From contig NZ_LMKC01000006.1 in assembly GCF_001421355.1 (NCBI RefSeq), forward strand, positions 62,001 through 126,000: a stretch of 64,000 bases of DNA, written 5' to 3'. The position numbers and the translations under genes are program-made. The stretch comes from Sphingomonas sp. Leaf9. Lineage in GTDB: Bacteria; Pseudomonadota; Alphaproteobacteria; Sphingomonadales; Sphingomonadaceae. Every line of letters starts with the position of its first letter. Positions within the stretch are counted from its first letter, which is position 1. A model generated the notes under the pieces. That model was not told where the DNA came from, did no database searches, and was given only the letters and a program-made list of their open reading frames with translations. Positions 51,212 to 59,487 of this stretch are shown one piece after another.

Positions 51212-52055
51212 CGTGCCCCCCATCGCGCAGGACTGGCGGACCACGCCGACCCGCACCATCACCGCTGCCGGCACGCAGTTCGCATACCGGCAGCTGGGCG
51301 GCGGGAGCGGCGTGCCGGTCGTGCTGCTGAACCACTGGGGCGCCAATCTCGACAATTTCGATCCGGCGATCGTCTCCGCGCTTGCCGCTGATCGGCCGCT
51401 CTATGTGCTCGATTATCGCGGGATCGGGCGCTCGGGTGGTCGCGCGCCGCTGACGATCGCCGAGATGGCCTATGACATGGTGGCGGTCATCGCCGCGCTG
51501 CGCCTGCCGTCCGTTGACCTGATCGGCTTCTCGCTGGGCGGTTTCGTCGCGCAGCAGATCGCGCTGGATGCCCCGCGCCTCGTCCGGCGGATGATCCTCG
51601 CCGGGACCGGCCCGGCGGGAGGCCGCGGGATCGAGCGCGTCGGCGCGGTATCGTGGCCGCTGATCCTGAAGAACATGGCCCGGCTGCGCGACCCGAAGCA
51701 CGACCTGTTCTTCACCGCCAGCAACGCGGGACAGACCGCGGCCAAGGCGTTCCTTGCCCGGTTGCAGGAGCGCACGACCGACCGCGACAAGCCGGTCGGG
51801 CCACGCGCGTTCCTGCGCCAGTTGCGGGCGATCGTGGCATGGGGGCGGCAACCGCCGCAACCGCTCGAAACGCTCCGGCTGCCGGTACTGGTCGTCAACG
51901 GCGATCACGACATCATGGTGCCGACGGCCAATTCGGCGACGCTGGCCGACCATATTCCGGGGGCGCGGCTCGTCCTCTACCCCGATGCCGGTCACGGCGG
52001 CATCTTCCAGTATCACGACGCCTTTGTCGGCGAGGCGAAAGCCTTTCTCGGCTGA
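51201..52055 (+). CDS. Alpha/beta-hydrolase
   Basis: A 284-residue serine hydrolase without signal peptide. Nucleophile elbow GFSLGGFVAQQ (Ser), Asp in VVNGDHDIMVP and His in YPDAGHGGIFQY complete the triad; the oxyanion region is LLNHWGANLDNF. The subfamily resembles cofactor-free haloperoxidase/esterase-type hydrolases. It overlaps the 3' end of the preceding gene by 11 bases, so it belongs to the same TetR-controlled operon. Confidence 0.88.
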   Translation: MSPDVPPIAQDWRTTPTRTITAAGTQFAYRQLGGGSGVPVVLLNHWGANLDNFDPAIVSALAADRPLYVLDYRGIGRSGGRAPLTIAEMAYDMVAVIAALRLPSVDLIGFSLGGFVAQQIALDAPRLVRRMILAGTGPAGGRGIERVGAVSWPLILKNMARLRDPKHDLFFTASNAGQTAAKAFLARLQERTTDRDKPVGPRAFLRQLRAIVAWGRQPPQPLETLRLPVLVVNGDHDIMVPTANSATLADHIPGARLVLYPDAGHGGIFQYHDAFVGEAKAFLG

Positions 52056-52101
52056 ACCAGCCCATGGCGGGGAATTGCCTGCCCACCAGAGGAGACCACC
52101 C

Positions 52102-53085
52102 ATGGACTATCGCACGTTCGGCCGCACCGGCCTGCAGCTGTCGCAGCTTGCGCTGGGCACCGGCAATTTCGGCACCCGCTGGGGCGATGGTGCCGAACCG
52201 GATACCGCACGCGCAATCCTCGACGCCTATGCCGATGCCGGCGGCAATTTCATCGACGGGGCCGACGCCTATCAATTCGGCGAGTCGGAAGAGATACTGG
52301 GAGAGGCGCTGGCCGGGCGGCGCGACGATTTCGTGCTGGCGACCAAGTTCACCAACGGCGCGGTGCCGCAGCCGGGGCCACTGGCCAAGGGAAACAGCCG
52401 CCGCACGATGACGACGGCGGTCGAGGCAAGCCTGCAGCGGCTGCGCACCGACCGGATCGACCTGTTGTGGGTCCACTGGCCCGACGACGTGACCCCGGTC
52501 GACGAGATCGTGCGCGGGCTGGACGACCTCGCCCGCGCCGGCAAGATCCTGTACGCCGGGCTGTCCAACTTTCCGGCATGGCGTCTTGTCCGGGCCGCGA
52601 CGATTGCCGAGTTCACGCGCGCGGTGCCGATCGCGGCGGCGCAGTTCGAACACAGCCTTGTCCACCGCGAGGCGGAGGCGGACCTGTTCCCCGCCACCCG
52701 CGCGCTGGGGATCGCCGCGACCACCTGGTCGCCGCTCGGCGGTGGTGTGTTGACCGGCAAGTATCGCAACGGCGAGACGGGCCGCGCCGAGGGATTTGGC
52801 GGACGCGTGTTCCAGCCCGAAAACAGTGACCGCCGCACCGCGACGATCGATGCGGTCCTCGCCATCGCCGCCGAACTGGACACCAGCCCCGACCGCGTGG
52901 CGCTTGCCTGGGCGATGACGCACGGCAGCGTGCCGATCGTCGGCCCGCGCACCATCGAACAGGCGCGCAGCAATCTCGGCGCGCTCGACCTGCGCCTGTC
53001 GGCCGATCAGCTCGAACGGCTCGACCACGCCAGCGGCGGCGCGGCGCTGCGTGGGACAGGCCATGCGCCCCGACCTGTCGCCTGA
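52102..53085 (+). CDS. Aldo/keto reductase
   Basis: A 327-residue NADPH-dependent reductase of the AKR superfamily. The catalytic tetrad is visible: Asp in FIDGADAYQFGESE with Tyr in the same segment, Lys in LATKFTN and His in LLWVHWPDD. The C-terminal VPIVGPRTIEQARSNLGALD binds the cofactor phosphate. AGAGGAGA lies nine bases before the ATG. It follows the hydrolase gene by 46 bases and is probably part of the same carbonyl-detoxification operon. Confidence 0.92.
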   Translation: MDYRTFGRTGLQLSQLALGTGNFGTRWGDGAEPDTARAILDAYADAGGNFIDGADAYQFGESEEILGEALAGRRDDFVLATKFTNGAVPQPGPLAKGNSRRTMTTAVEASLQRLRTDRIDLLWVHWPDDVTPVDEIVRGLDDLARAGKILYAGLSNFPAWRLVRAATIAEFTRAVPIAAAQFEHSLVHREAEADLFPATRALGIAATTWSPLGGGVLTGKYRNGETGRAEGFGGRVFQPENSDRRTATIDAVLAIAAELDTSPDRVALAWAMTHGSVPIVGPRTIEQARSNLGALDLRLSADQLERLDHASGGAALRGTGHAPRPVA

Positions 53086-53146
53086 GAACGGCGGCGGGTA
53101 CGATCGGCCCCTTTCCCGGCGGATCAAAATCGCCGATGGACGACGG

Positions 53147-54226
53147 ATGACCGAACAGATGCAGGATGGTGGCGATCGGCCGCGGCGCGTTATCGCGGAT
53201 CAGGTGCCGGAAGACCGCGCGCTGCTGGCGGCGGCCGCCACGATCGGCCGCGACCTCGCCCGGCCCGATCCGCGCATCTACTGGCTCGACATGGTGGTGA
53301 CCGCCGCGATCGCCTATGGCGCGCTGGCCGCGATGCTGTTGTCGCCGCTCGGCCCGGTGACCATCGTCGCGGCACCGATCGCGATCCTCGCCTTTTACCG
53401 GGGGATCAGCTTCATCCACGAACTGTCGCACCTCAAACGCTCGGCGTTGCCGGGGTTCGCGACCGCGTGGAACGTGCTGTTCGGTATCCCGCTGCTGACG
53501 CCGGCGTTCCTGTACGACGACGTGCATGTCCTGCACCATGCGCGCACGAACTACGGAACCGAACGTGACCCGGAATATCTGCCGCTGGCATCGATGCGGC
53601 GGCACGAGCTGGTCTTTTTCCTGGTGGTTTCGATCCTCGCCCCGTTCGGCCTGCTGGTGCGCTTCGCCCTGCTCGCCCCGCTCAGCCTGTTCAGCCGGCG
53701 CCTGCGCCGATGGGTTATCCAGCGCGGATCGGCGCTGGCGATCAATCCGGCGTTTCGCCGCCGCATCCCGACCGACGCCGTGCGCCGCGCGATGATCGTG
53801 CAGGAAGCCGCCGCCAGTCTGTGGGCGATCGCGATCGTCGCGCTGACGCTCACCGGGACGATCCGCCTGGGCAACGTCCTGCTGTGCCTTGCCGCGGGAT
53901 CGGCCGTGGCGCTCGTCAACCAGCTGCGGACCCTCGTCGCCCATCGCTGGGAAAATGACGGCGGCGAACCGCTGAGCCTGACCGGACAATTTCTCGATTC
54001 GATCAACGTGCCGCCGCCGGCACTGCTGCCGGCATTATGGGCACCGGTCGGGCTGCGCTATCACGCGCTGCATCACCTGTTGCCGTCGATCCCCTACCAC
54101 GCGCTCGGCAGCGCCCATCGGCGGCTGCGCGAACGGCTCGGCGAAACCGCTGCGCTTGCCGGGGTGGACCATCCCGGCCTGATCGCCCCGCTGCGCACCG
54201 TCTGGGGGGCGGTACCGATCCGCTGA
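53147..54226 (+). CDS. Fatty acid desaturase-family membrane protein
   Basis: A 359-residue di-iron membrane enzyme. The three His boxes are seen: HELSH (within ISFIHELSHLKRS), HVLHH (DDVHVLHHARTNYG) and HALHH (LRYHALHHLLPSIPYHALGS). Hydrophobic helices flank them (WLDMVVTAAIAYGALAAMLL, FFLVVSILAPFGLLVRFALL). The substrate may be a membrane lipid or carotenoid; it is not clear from sequence. I start at the ATG at 53147; the frame is open upstream without evident coding features. It follows the aldo/keto reductase by about 60 bases. Confidence 0.88.
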   Translation: MTEQMQDGGDRPRRVIADQVPEDRALLAAAATIGRDLARPDPRIYWLDMVVTAAIAYGALAAMLLSPLGPVTIVAAPIAILAFYRGISFIHELSHLKRSALPGFATAWNVLFGIPLLTPAFLYDDVHVLHHARTNYGTERDPEYLPLASMRRHELVFFLVVSILAPFGLLVRFALLAPLSLFSRRLRRWVIQRGSALAINPAFRRRIPTDAVRRAMIVQEAAASLWAIAIVALTLTGTIRLGNVLLCLAAGSAVALVNQLRTLVAHRWENDGGEPLSLTGQFLDSINVPPPALLPALWAPVGLRYHALHHLLPSIPYHALGSAHRRLRERLGETAALAGVDHPGLIAPLRTVWGAVPIR

Positions 54227-54443
54227 CCCTCGTGCGGTGACGAAGCACAGCATCGACCGGCGTCCGCGGGTCAGCGTCACCACCTGCCCATTCGATGACG
54301 CAATGATCCGTCCCCCTTTGTGCAGCATGTCGGTCAGCGACTGGTCGACCGATCCCCGCTTCAAAAAAGAATTGGCGCGTCGGTTCGCCTGAACGTCATG
54401 ATGCCGGACTGTGTCGGAATCAGGAACAAGGTGCACCCCCGCC
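54227..54443. other. Gap without a confident gene
   Basis: Short open frames exist on both strands (a GTG at 54237 reading TKHSIDRRPRVSV on plus; SLTDMLHKGGRIIASSNGQV on minus), but they overlap each other and neither has a ribosome-binding site. I cannot decide whether either is real. Confidence 0.35.
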
Positions 54444-54590
54444 ATGTGGTCTCCGGCTTTTTTCCCGATCGTCCTTGTCGCCGCGCCCGATACGGCAGCG
54501 CCGGATGAACAGAGCTGGCGATTCGATGTGCCGCGACAGGCCGGGAACATGCAGTTGCTGGTCGTGAGCAACGGCAGCGTCACACAATGA
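54444..54590 (+). pseudogene. Short remnant, possibly of an STN/secretin-type N-terminus
   Basis: A 48-codon frame: MWSPAFFPIVLVAAPDTAA looks like a signal peptide, followed by WRFDVPRQAGNMQLLVVSNG. FDVPRQ...QLLV resembles the beginning and end of the first STN motif of FecA-like receptors with the middle deleted. The stop overlaps the start of the next pseudogene. It is most likely a degraded fragment. Confidence 0.35.
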
Positions 54591-55363
54591 GCCGTTTTCG
54601 CTATGCAACGCTTGCCGCCCTGCTGTCGCTGGCGGCACCGACGATGGCCCGCGACGTGGCAAGGATCGAGCCGGTCCCCGTCGTGACGCTGGCCCGGTCG
54701 ATTGCGATCGGGTTCGAGACGTTCACCCTGCCCAACGGGCTGCGCGTCGGGGTCCGCACCGATCGCAGCGCCAAGACCGTTGGCGTGCAGGTCGACTATG
54801 TAGCCGGATCGACCGCCGAATCATCGGGGAGGACCGGGTTTTCGCATCTGTTCGAGCATCTGACGTCCAACGGGAGCGAGAATGCGCCCGAGAACCATTC
54901 GGTGCCGATGCTGAAACTGGGTGCGACGATCAACGGCGTGACGCAGTTTGACCGTATCGCCTTTGCCAACGACGTGCCTGGAACAGACGCTGTTCCTCGA
55001 AAGCGACCGGATGGGCTATCTGCTTCGCGCGATCAACCAGACCGAACTCGACGAGCAGCAACGACCTGTATCGCCGCCGCCGGCGATTATGTCGCCCGAC
55101 AGGTCACACGCTACCGTACGCTGACGCTCGAACTCACACGCAGCGCGCTCCACACTGCGATCGATCCGGCGAAGATGAGCTGGGTCGTGGTCGGCGACGC
55201 GGCCGAGGTGCGCGGCGCGCCCGACGCAATCGAGTTGCCGGTGTCGGTCGTCGCGGCAACGATCGCCAAACCGCGACCCTGCCGCGATCATCATTTTGTC
55301 ACCAACGTTACTCAGGATCGTAAGGAAATTCCCGCCCGGCTCGTCTCCCCTATCATGAAGTGA
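54587..55363 (+). pseudogene. M16-family metallopeptidase, frameshifted and internally deleted
   Basis: The N-terminus is a normal secreted M16 peptidase: FTLPNGLRVGVRTDRSAKTV and a zinc motif FSHLFEHLTSNGSENAPENH (HxxEH). After FDRIAFANDVP (about 54975) the frame is wrong: the plus-two frame from 54978 continues the family sequence LEQTLFLESDRMGYLLRAIN until about 55060. The original frame then resumes with the C-terminal end of such proteins (ALHTAIDPAKMSWVVVGDAA). Full-length M16 proteins of this kind are 450-950 residues, so a frameshift plus a large deletion has destroyed the gene. Confidence 0.85.
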
Positions 55364-55385
55364 CGTCGCTGGGGCGGCCGGGGGA

Positions 55386-55607
55386 ATGATCATGCATTCA
55401 GGCAGTTCGTTCTTTGCGTTTCTTACGGGAGCGGCGATGATGACGGTCGCTCCCGCCACCTTTGCGCGGCAACAGGCGCAGTCGGTTCCAACGTTCGACC
55501 TGTCGGCCCAGCCTGCAGATACCGTCATTCCCGCGCTGGCTCGGCAGGGTGGCATCCAGATCCTGGTCGACGGGGCGGTGGTGCGCGGCGTTCGGACAAG
55601 CGCGGTG
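55386..55607 (+). pseudogene. N-terminal fragment of an STN-containing TonB receptor
   Basis: Starts with a signal peptide (SFFAFLTGAAMMTVAPATFA) and an STN domain (FDLSAQPADTVIPALARQGG, IQILVDGAVVRGVRTSAV), as at the start of FecA/FpvA-type receptors. The homologous sequence stops abruptly near 55605, where an IS3 transposase fragment in opposite orientation begins. GGGGGA precedes the ATG at 55386. Only about 74 of the expected 800-1000 residues remain. Confidence 0.75.
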
Positions 55608-56383
55608 GCCTCGTCGATGATGGTAAGGATGCGGATCTTGCGCCCGTCGCGGGTACGCCCCTCGATGAAGTCGTATGCCCATACATTGCCCAGATATTCC
55701 GGCTGCAGTCTGATGCACGAACCGTCGTTCAGCCACAGCCCCCCGCGGTTCGGCTGCTTCTGCGGGACCTTCAACCGTTCGCGCCGCCAAATCCGTTCCA
55801 CCCACTTGTGGTTCACCGACCAGCCAGCGGCTATTCAACAACGCAGTCACCCGGCGCGATAGCCGTAGTGCCCGTACTGCTTGGCCAGCGCGACGATATC
55901 GTCGGTCAGCGCCTTTTCGTCATCCGCCCCGCACGGAAAGTTCCGCTATATTGATCGATGCTGCCCGAGCACGCGGCATACACCCGGCTTGCATATATCC
56001 AGCACCGCCCGAACCCGGTCGATGCCTTGCAGGGTTCAAAAGGTTCCCTTTGCATTCGGGCTATGATCCATCCCGCGGATAGATCATTCACGCCCTCATC
56101 CCGAAGGACCAACTTGTCCAGTGCCAAGTCCGAGATTGCGCGTCGCAGGCGGGCGTTCTTCTTCTCCGGATCATTCATTCGCCACGCCTGATCCGTCTTT
56201 AGGCCGCCACATTCCTTGCACCAGCGATAATAGGTCTGCTCGCTGACCGCGATTCGCCAGCAGGTCTCGGCGGTCGTCCCGTCCTGACTCAGCAGGATCT
56301 CAACCTCACGCAGCCTCCCAATAATTTCCTTAGGCTTGCGCTTCTTGGCTGGCTTTCGTCGTCCCTCCCTTGGTCCAGACTGT
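55606..56383 (-). mobile_element. Degenerate IS3-family (IS407-like) transposase remnant
   Basis: Read on the minus strand, 56345-56078 resembles OrfA: KPKEIIGRLREVEILLSQDG, WRIAVSEQTYYRWCKECGGL, NARLRRAISDLALDKLVL. OrfB fragments follow: ADDEKALTDDIVALAKQYGH with YGYR, then NHKWVERIWRRERLKVPQKQ, LWLNDGSCIRLQPEYLGNVW and DGRKIRILTIIDEAT. Several in-frame stops and frame changes break OrfB (near 55946 and 55850), and the DDE catalytic part after IDEAT is missing. The element is dead and truncated against the TonB-receptor fragment. Confidence 0.85.
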
Positions 56384-56559
56384 CATAGTCGGTGGACCAC
56401 TCAAAAGGGTGCAGCGCAAGCGCGGTCGACGTGGACGAGCGAGTCCTGCCAATGCACGTCAGTGGGATGCTCAATCAGAAGTACATTTTGCGTACCCGTC
56501 AGCCATTCTCACGCGGCATCGGGCGTGTTAGCCGGTTTGCGCCACCCGGTCCGTCCCGG

Positions 56560-56735
56560 GCGGTGAGGCGTAGGAACCTCAGGTCATTGCAGCCGGTCGA
56601 CAACAGGTGTCGGCCGGGTGGCCGTCACGCATGTCCAGGGCTCGCCTAAAGGTGGCGGCGCCTTGTGCAATGCAGGGTTCCTAACACCCGGCTCCACGGG
56701 CCGGAGACCGCCTCCTGACGACAGGGGAGGTGGAT
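56560..56735 (+). other. Hairpin-rich leader before a truncated ORF (candidate structured RNA)
   Basis: This gene-less stretch holds several stem-loops: CCGGTCGACA/TGTCGGCCGG with an ACAGG loop (about 56591-56615), CCGGC/GGCCGG around TCCACG (about 56692-56707) and GGAG/CTCC (about 56703-56715). It ends in the ribosome-binding site GGGGAGG of the following ORF. The sequence between 56384 and 56560 shows nothing recognisable. It could be a cis-regulatory RNA or the remains of one. Confidence 0.4.
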
Positions 56736-57180
56736 ATGGTTCCAGGATCTTCAACAACAGCCTCGATGCTTGCCACGGCCTTGCTGGCAGTGGTTCCCGG
56801 CAGTGGCGTTCCAGCATCCGGCATCGCCGACTTTCTGACGACCATCGGCGGCGATACCGAGATCGGGACCAGTGGGTCGATGCTCTCCGATCCGTCGCCA
56901 CAGCTCTACCCACTGGCGCGCGATAGCAGCGAGATCATCGGCTATCGTTTCTTCGCCGAAAAACTGGCCGCCAACGGCTCCGCCACGGCCGAACGGGCAA
57001 AGGCAGCGTTTGCGCAGGAGTGTGCTGCCAAGGGCGGCCATATCGAGCCCGAGGGCGGCACGGTAGCGCGCGGCTTCCGGGAACGCGTGCTGGGTCGCAG
57101 GCTGCCGCCACGGGGCAGCTACAAGCATTTCTGGTCGGGAGTGTCGGCGGTGTGTGCCCGCAGCCCGTCCGAGGTCATGA
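56736..57180 (+). pseudogene. Truncated ORF of unknown function
   Basis: A good ribosome-binding site (GGGGAGG) and ATG at 56736 open a reading frame with normal composition for about 148 codons: MVPGSSTTASMLATALLAVV, then IGYRFFAEKLAANGSATAER, AAKGGHIEPEGGTVARGFRE and YKHFWSGVSAVCARSP. Near 57180 it meets the 3' end of a broken AraC gene on the other strand; from there the frame is antisense to it and no longer coding-like. I do not recognise the protein. Confidence 0.5.
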
Positions 57181-57585
57181 CGCCCAGGCTTCCAGCTCGA
57201 ATGTGGTCGCCATGTCGATCCGATCCGCAAGCCCGCGAGCAAGTCGGTGGGCATAGGGATCGCGCAGGCAGACCGCAGCGGCCTCCGAGCCCGTCCCGCC
57301 GGATATGGCAAGGAAACGGCCCCGGCCCCTGTGAAACCGATCTTGATGTGTCGTGCCGGGTGGATTGTAGATCAGGACCGGCGTGTCGGACACTAGCGGC
57401 GCACCGACCGCCGACGACATATAACCACCTGCCAGTACCAGCACGAAATGTGCTTCGTCATGGCTGTGTCGGCGGACTTCCTCTTCTGGCGCGTTCGCGC
57501 TCAGCAGATGGAAACTGAAATTTGCGGTCTGCCGCCCCGCCGGGCCGCTACCCCAGAAATCTGTTCTGCCCCGTCTGATGACCAT
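57175..57585 (-). pseudogene. AraC-type regulator, N-terminal cupin part only
   Basis: The 136-residue frame contains an AraC-type cupin: EEEVRRHSHDEAHFVLVLAG, GGYMSSAVGAP, VLIYNPPGTTHQDRFHRG and GRFLAISGGTGSEA. The normal C-terminal part with two helix-turn-helix motifs (about 100-150 more residues) is absent; the frame ends where the truncated plus-strand ORF begins. It should not bind DNA. The loss makes it a probable pseudogene, though a stand-alone cupin cannot be fully excluded. Confidence 0.7.
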
Positions 57586-57967
57586 TCAAAGGGTGTGCAT
57601 CATCTATGATTGTCGCGCTATCCAAGATACCCGGCACGTCCCTCCCGCGCGCGACGGGAAATCGAGAAGCTTTTCGCGTTCCTGAAATTAGACTCCGTAC
57701 GCGACACCCGCGAATGACAGCTGTCGGCTGAACCCGCGGGGCGGCGAGGCCGCCGTGGATGGCAGATCTGTCCCACTTCACGTCGTTCCGCGCCAGCCTC
57801 CGCGGCCCCTCGGGGGCGCAATCAATTCACATGGACGAACGAGCGAAGTTGGGAACCGCAACATGGCCGCTGAATGGCCGGAACTGGGTCTCGGCCGCCG
57901 TCCCGGAACGCCGTTGTCCGACCCCGCCGCACCTTCCCACCACATGTACCCAATTAAGAATGGTTAA
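57586..57967. other. Gap without recognisable gene
   Basis: Short frames on both strands show no family features. The sequence is less GC-rich toward 57950. It lies between two broken genes and probably contains further decayed sequence. Confidence 0.4.
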
Positions 57968-58816
57968 GTTTACCCCCTAACGATTGAGCAGTCGTTCGAA
58001 TCTATCGAGCGGGCATCCTTGTTCACCCTCCTGCGCTGGGTCGCGCATCTCGCCGCCTTTGGGCGCATGTCGGACGTGATCGACCGGGTGGAGGACGCGG
58101 CATGTTCCGCGATGCGCACCTTCGCCAAGGACCCTCACAGCGGGGAACGACCGCCGGTGCCGCTTCCCGCCGGTGCGCGGCCGGTGCTGCCGGACGGAAT
58201 TGGATACGTGACGTACATCGATTTCGATCGCCTCGTCGCACAGGCCCGGCAGCGCGACATCACCGTGCACGTCGCGGCGATCCCCGGCACGTTGGTGCAC
58301 AAGGGTCGGCCGCTGCTCCACGTCGTGGGTGGCGATGACCTTGAACGGGACAGCGATCTTGTAAAAGCCTTCACGATCGAGCGGCATCGCGATTTCGACC
58401 ATGACCCCCGGCTCGGCCTGATCGCGCTGGGCGAGATCGCGGGGCGGGCGCTCGCCCCTGCCACCAACGATCCCGGCACAGCGGTGGAGGTGTTGAACGC
58501 CCTCTTTCGCACCCTGACCCAACTGCCCGCGCATGGCGCGGTGCCGGACGATGATCTGCCGCCCATTCATATGGTGCGCCCCTCCATTGAGGAAATGGTT
58601 CGCGCCGGCTTCGCGCCGATCGTCCGGGAGGGTGCGGGTGATGAGGAAGTGGCGATACGCGCGTTCAAGATATTGCTCGGGCTTAGGGAAACGCTGCCCC
58701 ACGCCGGGGAGGTCACACGAGCGCTCACCGATGAATTGGCGGAGAATGTCGCGCGGGTGATGCTCGACACAGCGGCCGCGGCCAAGATGTTGGCCGTTCG
58801 TGGAGATAACTTTTAG
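57968..58816 (+). pseudogene. DUF2254-family protein, C-terminal part only
   Basis: The frame, open from 57968 after an in-frame TAA, reads ESIERASLFTLLRWVAHLAA and continues with soluble-domain motifs of DUF2254: GYVTYIDFDRLVAQARQRDI, VHVAAIPGTLVHKGRPLLHV, RHRDFDHDPRLGLIALGEIA and GRALAPATNDPGTAVEVLNA. The family normally has about 400-440 residues with four N-terminal membrane helices, which are missing. The only start near the beginning is a TTG at 58019; the first ATG is at 58067. It is probably a 5'-truncated pseudogene; expression of the soluble half is possible. Confidence 0.7.
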
Positions 58817-58946
58817 CGGTCGTGCCGAAATATTACCCCGAAGGGAACGCCCAGAGCGTCCCGCGCACCGTTCGTTTGTGGGAAAGCAACGGCATTTAAA
58901 AATTGGAGCCTAAGAACCAAAACCCGGCCAGACCCGTTCATCCGGG

Positions 58947-59354
58947 ATGACCATCTCAACAGAGCCCTACGCCCTGATCGTGGATGACGACCCGATCATC
59001 CTTATGGACCTTGATGGCATCCTCGCAGACGCAGGGTTCCGTTGTTACGAGGCCGATAACGGCGATGCCGCGATCGTGATGCTGCCCGAGTATGCGGCGA
59101 ACATCACGCTGCTGTTTTCCGATGTCGAAATGCCGGGCGATGCGAACGGCTTCGCACTTGCCCGTCATGTCGCGAAAAACTACCCGTGGATTGAAATCGT
59201 AATCGCGAGCGGTCGGATCAAGCCGGAGGGCGGAGACATGCCCGATCGCGCTACGTTTCTGAGCAAACCGTTCAGTGCGCAGATGGTGCATAACCACCTC
59301 CGCAATACGCTACCTGACGGGAAAAAGCCCGAGCCGCTTAAGCACAAGGTTTAA
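58947..59354 (+). CDS. Stand-alone response-regulator receiver protein
   Basis: A 135-residue single receiver domain. The acidic pocket is in ALIVDDDPIILMDLDGILAD, the phosphoacceptor in LLFSDVEMPGD (D59), a Ser in VIASGRI and the conserved Lys in TFLSKPFSAQMV. No output domain. It lies just before an HWE histidine kinase gene, so it is probably its cognate phosphate acceptor. Alphaproteobacterial single receivers of this type (FixJ-like, Sma0114-like) often work in stress or phosphorelay circuits. Confidence 0.9.
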   Translation: MTISTEPYALIVDDDPIILMDLDGILADAGFRCYEADNGDAAIVMLPEYAANITLLFSDVEMPGDANGFALARHVAKNYPWIEIVIASGRIKPEGGDMPDRATFLSKPFSAQMVHNHLRNTLPDGKKPEPLKHKV

Positions 59355-59487
59355 GCGGGCAATCGATGCTTCCGGTACCGTGAACGTTTACGGATGCTGG
59401 CTCATATGACCGGACACGCCCGCCTGAGCATTTCACATTTCGTTTTCATTCCACTACATCGAAGGTCCAGCCTGCCGGGGGCAGGGT

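Noticed and set aside
54035..54583. 182-codon minus-strand frame covering the end of the desaturase and the gap after it
   Set aside because: About half lies antisense to the desaturase; only a middle piece looks protein-like and no ribosome-binding site supports a start.
57995..58010. GTTCGAATC resembling a tRNA T-loop
   Set aside because: No acceptor stem, anticodon arm or D-arm could be folded around it, and the frame there encodes DUF2254-like sequence.
58844..58872. GGAAC and CGTT before the first receiver gene as an EcfG promoter
   Set aside because: The spacer is 20 bases, longer than the 16-17 accepted for this promoter class.
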